A stretch of DNA of 64,000 bases, from the NCBI GenBank assembly GCA_965246945.1, contig CBDFFW010000001.1, forward strand, positions 868,001 to 932,000, in the 5' to 3' direction. The stretch is from CBDFFW01 sp965246945 (lineage in GTDB: Bacteria; Pseudomonadota; Alphaproteobacteria; UBA11073). A program made the translations under genes and the position numbers. Numbering within the stretch: the first letter of the stretch is position 1; every line of letters begins with the position of its first letter. The notes below the pieces were generated by a model. It did not search any database. It was not told the DNA's origin and saw nothing but the letters and a program-made list of their open reading frames with translations. This document shows positions 25,407 to 34,329 of the stretch, in pieces.

Positions 25407-27032
25407 ATGTCATACGTTGCTGATACGCATTTGCATTCTGTTACTGATCATCATGATCATGACCACCATATACCTGGTTTTTGGCAGCGGTGGTTTTATT
25501 CGACCAATCACAAGGATATTGGGATCCTGTATTTCATTTTCGCGATTATCGCGGGGCTGATTGGTGGGGCGTTTTCTGTCATGATGCGGATGGAGTTAGC
25601 TGAGCCAGGTTTGCAGTTTTTTAAAGATGGCCAGATGTGGAACGTCTTTATTACGGCTCACGGGTTGATTATGGTTTTCTTTACTGTGATGCCGGCTTTG
25701 ATTGGCGGTTTCGGTAATTATTTTGTGCCAATTATGATTGGCGCGCCGGATATGGCGTTTCCGCGGTTGAATAATATTAGTTTTTGGCTATTGGTGCCGT
25801 CATTCTTTTTATTGCTGGGTTCAGCCTTTGTCGATGGCGGGGCAGGGGTTGGCTGGACCGCTTATCCGCCATTATCGGATGTTGGGCAACCTGGCGCGGC
25901 GATGGATATGGCGATTTTCGCGCTGCATTTATCCGGTATTTCATCAATCCTTGGTGCGATTAATTTTATCACCACCATTTTTAATATGCGAGCACCAGGC
26001 ATGAGCCTATTCAAAATGCCATTATTCGTGTGGGCGATGTTGATTACGGCATTCTTATTATTGTTGTCATTACCAGTTTTAGCAGGGGCAATCACCATGC
26101 TGTTGACCGACCGTAACTTCGGCACCAGCTTTTTTAAACCTGATGGTGGTGGCGATCCGATTTTGTATCAACATCTATTCTGGTTCTTCGGTCACCCGGA
26201 AGTTTACATTATGATTTTACCGGCTTTCGGGATTGTTAGCCATATCATCTCTACCTTCTCGCGCAAGCCGGTTTTTGGCTATATGGGTATGGTGTTTGCG
26301 ATGTTATCGATTGGCTTTATCGGCTTTTTAGTGTGGGCGCATCATATGTTTACGGTTGGTTTGGATGTGAATACCAAGGCGTATTTTACAGTGGCGACCT
26401 TGGTTATTGCGGTGCCAACGGGCGTGAAAATTTTCTCGTGGCTGGCGACCATGTGGGGCGGATCCATTCGGTTCACCACACCAATGTTATGGGCGATTGG
26501 TTTTATCTTTCTGTTCACCATGGGCGGTGTTACGGGTGTAATTCTGGCCAATGGCGGTTTGGAAACGGTATTGCACGATACCTATTATGTCGTGGCGCAT
26601 TTCCATTATGTTTTATCGCTTGGTGCCGTGTTTGCGATTTTCGCAGGCTGGTATTACTGGTTTGGTAAAATCACCGGGCGCTTATATCCGGAATGGATGG
26701 GGAAACTGCATTTCTGGACCATGTTTATCGGCGTTAATCTTACCTTCTTCCCGCAGCATTTTTTGGGTCTGCAAGGCATGCCGCGCCGTATTCCTGATTA
26801 CCCGAGCACGCATGAATATGCGAGTTTTGTGACCTGGAATCTGATTTCATCGATTGGTTCTTATATTGGGGCAGCGGCGACTGTGATGTTTGTGATCTTC
26901 ACATTTTACGCTTTGTTTTTCGGCAAACGCGCTTCGGCCAATTACTGGAATGCCGAACACGGCACATTGGAATGGCATTTATCATCACCGCCGCCATTCC
27001 ACCAATTTGAAGAACAGCCAGTTATTCAATAA
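25407..27032 (+). CDS. ctaD: aa3-type cytochrome c oxidase subunit I
   Basis: A 541-residue COX1 with about 12 spans. Heme and Cu ligands are visible: HGLIMVFF, WFFGHPEVYI, HHMFTVG and HFHYVLSLG. The N-terminus is unusually His/Asp-rich (HLHSVTDHHDHDHH). Start at 25407 because AGG precedes it at 9 bases and MSYVADTHLH fits family starts. ctaC is not upstream and ctaE is not downstream; ctaB follows 9 bases later. Confidence 0.95.
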   Translation: MSYVADTHLHSVTDHHDHDHHIPGFWQRWFYSTNHKDIGILYFIFAIIAGLIGGAFSVMMRMELAEPGLQFFKDGQMWNVFITAHGLIMVFFTVMPALIGGFGNYFVPIMIGAPDMAFPRLNNISFWLLVPSFFLLLGSAFVDGGAGVGWTAYPPLSDVGQPGAAMDMAIFALHLSGISSILGAINFITTIFNMRAPGMSLFKMPLFVWAMLITAFLLLLSLPVLAGAITMLLTDRNFGTSFFKPDGGGDPILYQHLFWFFGHPEVYIMILPAFGIVSHIISTFSRKPVFGYMGMVFAMLSIGFIGFLVWAHHMFTVGLDVNTKAYFTVATLVIAVPTGVKIFSWLATMWGGSIRFTTPMLWAIGFIFLFTMGGVTGVILANGGLETVLHDTYYVVAHFHYVLSLGAVFAIFAGWYYWFGKITGRLYPEWMGKLHFWTMFIGVNLTFFPQHFLGLQGMPRRIPDYPSTHEYASFVTWNLISSIGSYIGAAATVMFVIFTFYALFFGKRASANYWNAEHGTLEWHLSSPPPFHQFEEQPVIQ

Positions 27033-27041
27033 TTTTGAATT

Positions 27042-27941
27042 GTGTTAACCCTTGATGATGCACAGGTGCCAAGTTTAGGCCGTTGGCAGGATTATTTCCA
27101 GCTGTTGAAGCCGCGGGTGATGTCGCTGGTGGTGTTTACCGGTTTGGCGGGTATGTTGATTGCCCCTCGCCATACGCATCCATTTTTGATGTTGGTAGCG
27201 GTGCTGTGTATCGCTTTATCGGCAGGTGGGGCAGGTGCCGTCAATATGTGGTTGGAGCGGGACCGCGATGCGCGCATGACCCGTACCGCCAAACGGCCCT
27301 TGCCGCAAGGACGGGTGGAACCGGATGATGCATTGTTCTTGGGCTGCGCGGCCATTCTGTGTAGCTGTGCGTTGATGGGAACTGGCCTCAATTGGCTGGC
27401 AGCAGCATTGCTGCTGAGCGCTGCGCTATTTTATATTTTTATTTACACCATTTGGCTAAAGCCCCGCACCTCACAAAATATTGTAATTGGTGGGGCAGCC
27501 GGCGCGTTGCCACCGGTGATTGGCTGGGCAGCGATGACGGGCGAGGTGAGCTGGCTGGCAATTAGCTTGTTTATGGTCATCTTTCTATGGACCCCGCCGC
27601 ATTTCTGGGCGTTGGCTTTGGTGCGCAAAGATGAATATGCCGCCGCCGATTTACCCATGCTGCCGAATACACATGGAGAACAAGCTACCAAGCGGCAGAT
27701 GCTGATTTATACGGCGTTGCTTGCAGTGGCTGCATATGTGCCGTTATTTTTAGGTCTGCATTCGATTGTTTTGGCTACTGGGATTACGCTGCTTAATTTG
27801 CATTTCGGTTTGCTGGTCTGGCGGTTTGTGCAACAGCCAGAACTAGATACGGGATTGGCTAAGAAAGTTTTCTTCACCTCCATCCAATATTTATTCGGTT
27901 ATTTTCTGTGGTTGATCATTTTAGGTTTTCTCCAATTCTAA
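27042..27941 (+). CDS. ctaB: Protoheme IX farnesyltransferase (heme O synthase)
   Basis: A 299-residue UbiA-family prenyltransferase with about nine spans. The first Asp-rich motif is NMWLERDRDARMTRTAKRPL and the second loop is KDEYAAADLPMLPNTHG. It converts heme B to heme O for the oxidase encoded by the preceding gene. Translation appears to start at a GTG. Confidence 0.93.
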   Translation: MLTLDDAQVPSLGRWQDYFQLLKPRVMSLVVFTGLAGMLIAPRHTHPFLMLVAVLCIALSAGGAGAVNMWLERDRDARMTRTAKRPLPQGRVEPDDALFLGCAAILCSCALMGTGLNWLAAALLLSAALFYIFIYTIWLKPRTSQNIVIGGAAGALPPVIGWAAMTGEVSWLAISLFMVIFLWTPPHFWALALVRKDEYAAADLPMLPNTHGEQATKRQMLIYTALLAVAAYVPLFLGLHSIVLATGITLLNLHFGLLVWRFVQQPELDTGLAKKVFFTSIQYLFGYFLWLIILGFLQF

Positions 27942-27960
27942 CCTTGGTCTAAGGTTGTAT

Positions 27961-29145
27961 ATGATGCGTGTTTGTTTATTTTTGCTGGGGGCGGTGTTGC
28001 TGTGCATGCCAATGGCATTTGCGCAAAACACACCGCAATCCAGCAAAGACGCCAAACAGGTGTTGCAATCGATCCAAAAAAATCTAGCAGCGAAAAAAAG
28101 CGAACATCAAAAATTAGCCAAGCAAGCGCAAAGCATTAATGGCGAAGTAACCAAACTGCAGAAAGATTTAATTGCCTCGGCAGATGCCATTCAAAACCAG
28201 GAACAGGCCTTGACTGTTTTGAATGCCGATGTAGCAAAACTTTCGGCACAAGAAACCGTATTGCAAAGTGCACAGGCGCGGCAGCGGGCTGATTTGTATA
28301 ACTTAAGTGGGCAATTGCTGCCATTGGCACGCACGCCGCCAGCCGCACTGATATTTGCCCCCACAGCGCCAAAAGAAATTATTCAAACGCAATTGGTATT
28401 GCAGCAAACCGGACCGGCCTTACTGGCGCGCGTGAAACAGGCGCAAAGTGATTTAGCGGTTTTGAATAGCATTAAAAACCGCAAGGGTGAGCAAATGGCG
28501 CGCGCGGAAAATGCGAAAGCCGATTTGCTGTCATCCCGCCAAAAGATGGATCAGTTGCTGCAAAAACGGCAGCAAGCCTATGCGGCCACCAAAGATGACT
28601 TAACTGCCCAGGAAACTGAGCTGAAACAATTGGCCGCGCAAGCGAATGATTTGCAGGATTTAATTGCCGTGCTGCAAAAAGCGGAAGTGGCACGGGTAGC
28701 CGCTGAAAAAGCGCGGCAGCTGGCCAAGGGTAATAAAGCCAAACCCAGTAAAGTTTTGCCAGCTGTGGCCACCGGTAGCTTTAAATTGCCAGCTGCTGGA
28801 CAGGTGGTGCGCGGATTTGGCAGCAAAGACCGCGATGGTAAACCGATTAAAGGTCTCGCCATTCAAACGACAGCCAGCAGCCAGGTGGTGGCACCGGCCA
28901 GTGGTGATGTGATGTATGCCGGACCATTCCGCAGTTACGGCCAGATTGTCATTTTAGGGATTAGCCAGCAGCAATATATTATTCTGGGCGGACTCGGCGG
29001 TATTAGCGTAAAAGCAGGTGAGCATGTGAATGCGGGCGAGCCATTGGCGCGGATGCCAAGCGATACAGCGCCCGAATTATACATCGAAATCCGCGAAGGT
29101 GGCGAGCCGATTAACCCGTCGAAATTTGGTTTATCGACGGGCTAA
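27961..29145 (+). CDS. EnvC-like murein hydrolase activator (degenerate LytM)
   Basis: A 394-residue exported protein: signal peptide ending AFA (about residue 21), two long coiled-coil stretches (30-115 and 165-250), and a C-terminal M23/LytM domain (APASGDVMYAGPFRSYGQIV). The zinc-binding His residues are absent: the usual H-G position reads ILGISQQQ and the HxH site reads ELYIEI. This matches EnvC-type activators of amidases rather than peptidases. ATG 27961 has AAGG 6 bases upstream. Confidence 0.82.
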   Translation: MMRVCLFLLGAVLLCMPMAFAQNTPQSSKDAKQVLQSIQKNLAAKKSEHQKLAKQAQSINGEVTKLQKDLIASADAIQNQEQALTVLNADVAKLSAQETVLQSAQARQRADLYNLSGQLLPLARTPPAALIFAPTAPKEIIQTQLVLQQTGPALLARVKQAQSDLAVLNSIKNRKGEQMARAENAKADLLSSRQKMDQLLQKRQQAYAATKDDLTAQETELKQLAAQANDLQDLIAVLQKAEVARVAAEKARQLAKGNKAKPSKVLPAVATGSFKLPAAGQVVRGFGSKDRDGKPIKGLAIQTTASSQVVAPASGDVMYAGPFRSYGQIVILGISQQQYIILGGLGGISVKAGEHVNAGEPLARMPSDTAPELYIEIREGGEPINPSKFGLSTG

Positions 29146-29152
29146 CACCATT

Positions 29153-30361
29153 TTACTTCAATAATTTTTGCACCCATTTAGGCAATGCAAAAGAAGCCAA
29201 ATGCACGGCAGGGGTATAATGTACAGTCTCAATTTTGGCGGCTGCTTGGCGCGCTTCTAATTCAGCTTCGCTTGGCAACGCTAGTTTATCAGCTTTCACC
29301 GCATAACCCAAAGCCATAGAACCACCATAATAAGTTGGCACGCTGATTAAATAGCAAGTGGCTTGCAAACCGGCTTTGCGCATTTCGGTAGTGGCGGCCA
29401 AATTCTCTTCATGCTTATCCGCCAACACGCCGTTTTGGGTCGCAAAAACACCGCCAGCGTTTAAGCTGTCGCTACATAGTTGGAAGAATTCTGGGGTAAA
29501 TAAGGTGGCACCAGGGCCAACTGGATCGGTGGAATCCACAATAATCACATCGTAATTATTTTTGTGGTCTTTCAAATATTTGAACGCATCAGCCACCACC
29601 AGATTGACGCGTGCGTCTTTATAAATGGCACCAGCATTGTTCAGGGTGGGCAGATATTTATTCGATAGTTCGATGACTTCTCGGTCAATCTCAACCATAT
29701 CCACATGTTTGATTGGGTATTTTAATACTTCGCGCAAAATACCCCCATCACCGCCGCCAATGACCAACACATTTTGCGGATTATGGTGGCTTAGCATTGG
29801 TACATGGGTCAGCATTTCATGGTAGACAAACTCGTCACTTTCGGTGGTTTGGATAATGCCGTCCAAAATCAGCATGCGGCCAAATTCCTTGTTGCGGTAA
29901 ACCGCCACTTTTTGAAACTCTGTTTGGCCTTCATAATAAATTTCATCAATTGGGAAGCTTTGATAGCTGCGCAGACCTTCGATTTTTTCTTCAAAGAAAT
30001 CACCACGCTCGAAATTCTTTTTATTAATTTTGGTTGGGCCGAAATATTTTTGGCACACTTCTGTTGCCATTTCTTCATCAAATTCTTTGCACGAAAAGAT
30101 ATCGATATAAACCTGGCCAATATTTTCGGCGAAATGCGCGGCAATATTTGAAGTTTCAATTAATTGCACCAGTGAATAACCAGCGGTTTCATCTTTATGG
30201 GTTGCAAAATGCTCTAAAATAGGTTCGCCGTACGCGACCATGTCAATGGCTGGCACTAATTCTTTGACCCAAGCCAGAATATTATCCCCATTACCAATTT
30301 TTTCTTTCGGGCAGCCCGAAAGATCGAGAATAAGATGTTGGCCCCACATGCTGGTTTTCAT
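29153..30361 (-). CDS. SpeD-like domain fused to spermidine synthase
   Basis: A 402-residue two-domain protein. Residues 1-120 have the AdoMet decarboxylase (SpeD) fold pattern: WGQHLILDLSGC and, where SpeD has ESHxSxHTWPE...DVFxC, this protein has ETSNIAAHF...DIFSC. Ser71, His76 and Cys91 keep the spacing of the pyruvoyl Ser, processing His and catalytic Cys of SpeD (135/140/155 in the speD of this locus), but the residue before Ser is Thr. Residues 130-402 are a complete spermidine synthase (GRMLILDGIIQTTESDEFVY, IGGGDGGILRE, IIVDSTDPVGPG). ATG 30361 has AAAGG upstream; a longer frame begins in the promoter region. Confidence 0.85.
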   Translation of the reverse strand: MKTSMWGQHLILDLSGCPKEKIGNGDNILAWVKELVPAIDMVAYGEPILEHFATHKDETAGYSLVQLIETSNIAAHFAENIGQVYIDIFSCKEFDEEMATEVCQKYFGPTKINKKNFERGDFFEEKIEGLRSYQSFPIDEIYYEGQTEFQKVAVYRNKEFGRMLILDGIIQTTESDEFVYHEMLTHVPMLSHHNPQNVLVIGGGDGGILREVLKYPIKHVDMVEIDREVIELSNKYLPTLNNAGAIYKDARVNLVVADAFKYLKDHKNNYDVIIVDSTDPVGPGATLFTPEFFQLCSDSLNAGGVFATQNGVLADKHEENLAATTEMRKAGLQATCYLISVPTYYGGSMALGYAVKADKLALPSEAELEARQAAAKIETVHYTPAVHLASFALPKWVQKLLK

Positions 30362-30475
30362 TTTGTCTGCACCTTTAAATTGTCTAACAGGCAGGAGGTA
30401 AGGGTTACAGGAAAATATAGCAAGAAATAATGCTGACCTTGCATGTACAATATAAAAAATATAAAGGCTTATCAA

Positions 30476-31030
30476 ATGGTTGAATTTTTTGATTCCATTG
30501 CGGTGTTATGGCTGGCCAATCCGATTGCGCAAAGCATCGGTTTTGCTGCGAGCCTAGCATATTTCATTGCGGCTTTACAAAAAGAAGATAAGAAATTGTT
30601 CGGTTTTATGTTGATCGGCACATTAGGCTGGCTGGTGCATTATGGGATGATTGGTGCCTGGGTAGCATCGATCGGTTTTATTGTTGGTGTAATCCGCAAT
30701 GCCATTGCGTATTTCAAGCTGGCGACGGCGCCCCGCAAATTATGGCTAACCGTTTTATTGTGCGCTGCTTATGCTATAATTGGCTTTTTCACCATTCGGC
30801 AGCCCTGGGATTTTCTGCCGGTGATCGGCTCCAGCCTATATGTGATTGCCTCCTACAACACCAAGGGCATTAACATGCGCTGGCTATTTTTAGGCGCGCA
30901 ATTGTGTTACACGGTTTACGCATTATTCGTGGGTTCCATTGCGGGCGTATTGGATGGGGTGGTTGACACCGCGTTGACATTATTCACAATGTGCCGGTTG
31001 ATGGCGGAACTGAAAAAGCCGATTGAATAA
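30476..31030 (+). CDS. YgjV-like inner-membrane protein
   Basis: A 184-residue protein with about six short spans. GFAASLAYFIAALQKEDKKLFGFMLIGTLGW and GFIVGVIRNAIAYF resemble the YgjV family of bacterial inner-membrane proteins, whose substrate is unknown. It is divergent from the SpeD-SpeE fusion gene and 38 bases upstream of the homospermidine synthase gene, so a polyamine-related transport role is possible but unproven. Start 30476 is chosen because AAAGG precedes it. Confidence 0.6.
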   Translation: MVEFFDSIAVLWLANPIAQSIGFAASLAYFIAALQKEDKKLFGFMLIGTLGWLVHYGMIGAWVASIGFIVGVIRNAIAYFKLATAPRKLWLTVLLCAAYAIIGFFTIRQPWDFLPVIGSSLYVIASYNTKGINMRWLFLGAQLCYTVYALFVGSIAGVLDGVVDTALTLFTMCRLMAELKKPIE

Positions 31031-31068
31031 ATCGTTGCTTTTCTAACTGTATTTTGTTTTTTAACTGC

Positions 31069-32484
31069 ATGAAACACGCAGTATACGTTAATTTCCCAGG
31101 CAAAATTCTGATGGTGGGTTTTGGCAGTATTGGCCAGGGCGTTTTGCCACTATTGCTGCGGCATATTGGTGTAAAACCGGAACAGATTGAAATTGTGACC
31201 GGCGATGACCGCGGGCAGGCATTGGCCGCTGAGCAAGGCGTTAAATTCTCGATCGCGCCGCTAACACCGGAAACTTATACCGAGGTGATCAGCAGCCGGG
31301 TGAAGAAAGGTGACTTTATTGTGAATTTGTCCGTCGATGTTTCATCGGTGGATATGTTGAAACTGGCGCATAAACTGGGCGCGCTTTATTTAGATACGGT
31401 GGTGGAACCATGGCTGGGTGGTTATTCCGATCCCAATTTAACGATGGCGCAGCGCACCAATTATGCTTTGCGGGAAGAAATGCTGGCAACACGTGCCCAA
31501 CTTGGTGCCGGGCCCACGGCAGTCGTGACCCATGGCGCAAATCCAGGTTTGGTTTCGCATTTTGTAAAGCAAGCGATGTTGAACATTGCCAAAGATACCG
31601 GCCAGGGGGTTGATGTCCCAAAAACGAAAGCAGAATGGGCGGCGCTCGCTCAAAAACTTGGCGTGAAAGTGATTCATATCGCCGAGCGTGATACGCAAGT
31701 GGCAGCTGAGCCGAAAAAGCCCGGCGAGTTTATCAACACTTGGTCGATCGATGGTTTTTACAGCGAAGGGTGCCAGCCAGCCGAATTGGGATGGGGCAGC
31801 CACGAAAAGCATTTTCCGGCCGATGGTCATCGCCAGGAACAGGGCCGCAAAAGCGCCATTTTCTTAGCCCGTCCCGGTGCCGGCACGCGCGTGCGCACCT
31901 GGACGCCAATGGAAGGGCCATTCCATGGTTTTCTGGTCACCCATGGGGAAAGCGTGTCTTTATCTGATTTCTTCACGGTGGGTGAGGGACATGAGCCCGC
32001 TTACCGGCCAACGGTGCATTACGCATATCACCCATGCGATGGCGCGGTGCTGTCCCTACATGAATTAGCTGGCAAAAACTGGGAATTCCAGAAAGAGCAC
32101 CGCTTGATTGTGCTGGACGTTGTCGAAGGCGTGGATGAGCTTGGCGTGTTGTTATGCGGCCATGAAAAAGGGGCTTACTGGTTTGGCTCGCAGCTATCCA
32201 TGGCAGAAACTGTGAAATTGGTGCCGCATAATAATGCGACCAGTTTGCAAGTTACGGCTGCAGTATTGGCGGGTGTGATTTGGGCAATGGAAAATCCGAG
32301 CCGCGGTATTGTCGAACCGGAAGAATTAGATCATGCGCGCATCCTTGAAATTGCGGGACCATATTTGGGGCTAGTGATTGGCGAATACACAGATTGGACA
32401 CCGCTGCAAGACCGCGGCACGTTATTCCCGGAAGATTTGGACACCAGCGATCCATGGCAGTTTAAAAATATCCGCGTCATTTAA
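31069..32484 (+). CDS. hss: Homospermidine synthase
   Basis: A 471-residue NAD-dependent enzyme of the saccharopine-dehydrogenase fold: KILMVGFGSIGQGVLPLLLRH is the Rossmann motif, and VVEPWLGGYSD, AVVTHGANPGLVSHFVKQA and ERDTQVA match bacterial Hss. It makes homospermidine from putrescine (or spermidine plus putrescine). ATG at 31069; a TTG 5 codons earlier extends the frame. The stop codon overlaps the start of the first SET-domain gene (TAATG), so the two are translationally coupled. Confidence 0.93.
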   Translation: MKHAVYVNFPGKILMVGFGSIGQGVLPLLLRHIGVKPEQIEIVTGDDRGQALAAEQGVKFSIAPLTPETYTEVISSRVKKGDFIVNLSVDVSSVDMLKLAHKLGALYLDTVVEPWLGGYSDPNLTMAQRTNYALREEMLATRAQLGAGPTAVVTHGANPGLVSHFVKQAMLNIAKDTGQGVDVPKTKAEWAALAQKLGVKVIHIAERDTQVAAEPKKPGEFINTWSIDGFYSEGCQPAELGWGSHEKHFPADGHRQEQGRKSAIFLARPGAGTRVRTWTPMEGPFHGFLVTHGESVSLSDFFTVGEGHEPAYRPTVHYAYHPCDGAVLSLHELAGKNWEFQKEHRLIVLDVVEGVDELGVLLCGHEKGAYWFGSQLSMAETVKLVPHNNATSLQVTAAVLAGVIWAMENPSRGIVEPEELDHARILEIAGPYLGLVIGEYTDWTPLQDRGTLFPEDLDTSDPWQFKNIRVI

Positions 32485-33008
32485 TGTCTTTCCAAGTTCC
32501 GGAAGTTCTGACCGACAACGAACGGGAGATGCTGGCGCAGGCCGCGTATCCGATTGATAACGATTTTGTGGTGAAACCATCCGGCATTCATGGCTTTGGT
32601 TGCTTTGCCACGCGGGCGTATCAATCTGGTGAAGTGGTGTTTTATTTCCAAGGCAGGGTCATGAAATGGGCGGATTATGATCGGTTGAAAGCTGAAATTC
32701 CGGTGTTGGACGAGCTGCTTTCCTGCCATTTGGTCGCCGATTACGAGCTGTATGATTTAAAGCTGCATTACACCGATTATCTGAACCATGCGGATGATCC
32801 GAATATATTGTATCATTGCGGGATTGGTTTTGCGCGCAAGGCCATTGCGGCTGGGGATGAGCTGACCGTGGATTACCGGTTTATGTATAACGATCAGGAC
32901 GAGGCTGAGCTGGAAAATGGCCGTATTTTGCGCGGCCTGCCACCGCAAGAAATTTTGCGGGAATCCACGCGCCAGCTTTATGAATTGTTGCAGGCGAGCG
33001 TATCATGA
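32484..33008 (+). CDS. SET-domain protein, long form A1
   Basis: A 174-residue single SET domain. SET-N: SGIHGFGCFATRAYQSGEVV; NHxxxPN pseudoknot motif: YLNHADDPNILYH; C-terminal motif: GDELTVDYRF. There is no Cys-rich post-SET segment. An N-terminal 25-residue lead and a C-terminal 30-residue helical tail distinguish the long form. SET proteins are AdoMet-dependent methyltransferases acting on lysines; the substrate here is unknown. Coupled to hss by TAATG and to the next SET gene by ATGA. Confidence 0.85.
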   Translation: MSFQVPEVLTDNEREMLAQAAYPIDNDFVVKPSGIHGFGCFATRAYQSGEVVFYFQGRVMKWADYDRLKAEIPVLDELLSCHLVADYELYDLKLHYTDYLNHADDPNILYHCGIGFARKAIAAGDELTVDYRFMYNDQDEAELENGRILRGLPPQEILRESTRQLYELLQASVS

Positions 33009-33388
33009 TGATGGTGCCATGTTATCTAGCGCCCAGCGCCATTCATGGCCTGGGCGTTTTTGCCAACGCGCCGATTACGGCTGGGGCGCTGGTTTGGCAG
33101 CATATCGACGGAATTGATTTGCAAGTGCCAATGGCCACCATTAAAGCGCAGCCCCAGGCCGTTCAGGATTACTTTAACCATTACGGGCATTTGGATCCGG
33201 ATCAGCCCGATTTCTTCTTTATGTGTTCTGGCCATGGCCGGTTTATGAACCATGCGGATGATGCCAATACGGTGGATACTGAACAGGGAATTTTTGCCAC
33301 CCGCGCCATTGCTGTGGGTGAGGAAATCACCGGCAATTACCTGGAATATGGCGGTGCGCATAATGCCAATTGGGAATTAATCCATTAA
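33005..33388 (+). CDS. SET-domain protein, short form B1
   Basis: A 127-residue minimal SET domain: SAIHGLGVFANAPITAGALV, FMNHADDANT and GEEITGNYLEYG. Compared with the long form it lacks the C-terminal tail and has Ala in place of Pro in the NHxxxPN motif. Starts within the stop of A1 (ATGATGATG offers three possible starts). Likely an interacting partner of A1 given stoichiometric coupling (inferred). Confidence 0.83.
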   Translation: MMMVPCYLAPSAIHGLGVFANAPITAGALVWQHIDGIDLQVPMATIKAQPQAVQDYFNHYGHLDPDQPDFFFMCSGHGRFMNHADDANTVDTEQGIFATRAIAVGEEITGNYLEYGGAHNANWELIH

Positions 33389-33443
33389 TTTTGCATATAT
33401 TTATTGCAGTTAACTATCTGGCGCGATAGAAGCCTGCTAGACC

Positions 33444-33947
33444 ATGTCCCTTGCTGTGCGAATTCCAGTAAAACCCGCTTATTTTATTCATCACTTTCAA
33501 AATGATTTGGAAGTAAAAGAGAGTTCTATTCACGGCCGCGGATTATTCGCCAAGCGCGCTTTTCAACAAGGTGAAGTTGTTATCATTATGCGCGGTATGA
33601 TAATGCATGAAGCCAATTACCCCGCCTTTGTAACTGAATTTCCCGATTTGGATGCGACCATTTGCCGGACCAGCGGTGAATATATGCTGTTCGATGAAAA
33701 GTTTTATGAAACCGAATTGGATAACTTTATTAACCATGCCAGTGCGCCAAATGTATTGTTTCATTGCGGCAGTATTTTTGCGCTGCGTGATATTGCCAGC
33801 GGCGAAGAAATCACCACCAATTATCAATATATTTTAACGCCCAATGAACAACTGGCGTTGCCAAGTGGGGAAGTTGTGCAGGGCATGGATGCGCGCACTT
33901 CCATGCGTGCCACCACCGAAACACTGTTAAAGATTTTAGCGGGTTAG
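33444..33947 (+). CDS. SET-domain protein, long form A2
   Basis: A 167-residue paralogue of A1: SIHGRGLFAKRAFQQGEVVI, FINHASAPNVLFHCG and GEEITTNYQY, with the same helical C-terminal tail. A1 and A2 share HG.G.FA.RA.Q.GEVV and NHA..PN.L.HCG, pointing to duplication of the A-B pair. It is preceded by a 55-base gap, so it may have its own promoter. Confidence 0.83.
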   Translation: MSLAVRIPVKPAYFIHHFQNDLEVKESSIHGRGLFAKRAFQQGEVVIIMRGMIMHEANYPAFVTEFPDLDATICRTSGEYMLFDEKFYETELDNFINHASAPNVLFHCGSIFALRDIASGEEITTNYQYILTPNEQLALPSGEVVQGMDARTSMRATTETLLKILAG

Positions 33948-33948
33948 C

Positions 33949-34329
33949 GTGCTGCTAATTCCCACCTATATTGCGCCAAGCGGAATTGCGGGCACAGGTC
34001 TTTATGCAGCGGCTCATATAGCTGAAGACACTCATATTTGGATGCATGTGGAAGGGTTTGATTTAACTTTTGCCAAAACAGCAATCAGCGAATTTCCATT
34101 GCAAGTTTTAGATTTTTTGCAGATTTACGGCCATTACGATGATGCTTATCCTGATTGTGTGTGTTTATGCGGCGATCATGGCCGGTTTATGAATCATAGC
34201 GAGAATGCCAATACTTACGACGCACCTAATGGCACTTACACCAGCCGCGCCATTGCCAGAGATGAAGAAATTACCGCCAATTATTTGGAATTCGGCCAGT
34301 ATGACGCAGCATGGCGGTTGATTATTTAA
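33949..34329 (+). CDS. SET-domain protein, short form B2
   Basis: A 126-residue paralogue of B1: IAPSGIAGTGLYAAAHIAED, the shared HGRFMNH stretch, then SENANT and DEEITANYLEFG. Begins at a GTG one base after the A2 stop, so it is coupled to A2 as B1 is to A1. It ends overlapping by 4 bases the convergent speE gene. Confidence 0.8.
   Translation: MLLIPTYIAPSGIAGTGLYAAAHIAEDTHIWMHVEGFDLTFAKTAISEFPLQVLDFLQIYGHYDDAYPDCVCLCGDHGRFMNHSENANTYDAPNGTYTSRAIARDEEITANYLEFGQYDAAWRLII

Noticed and set aside
31054..31068. TTG start for homospermidine synthase
   Set aside because: Five extra residues with no ribosome-binding site; the ATG at 31069 is more natural.
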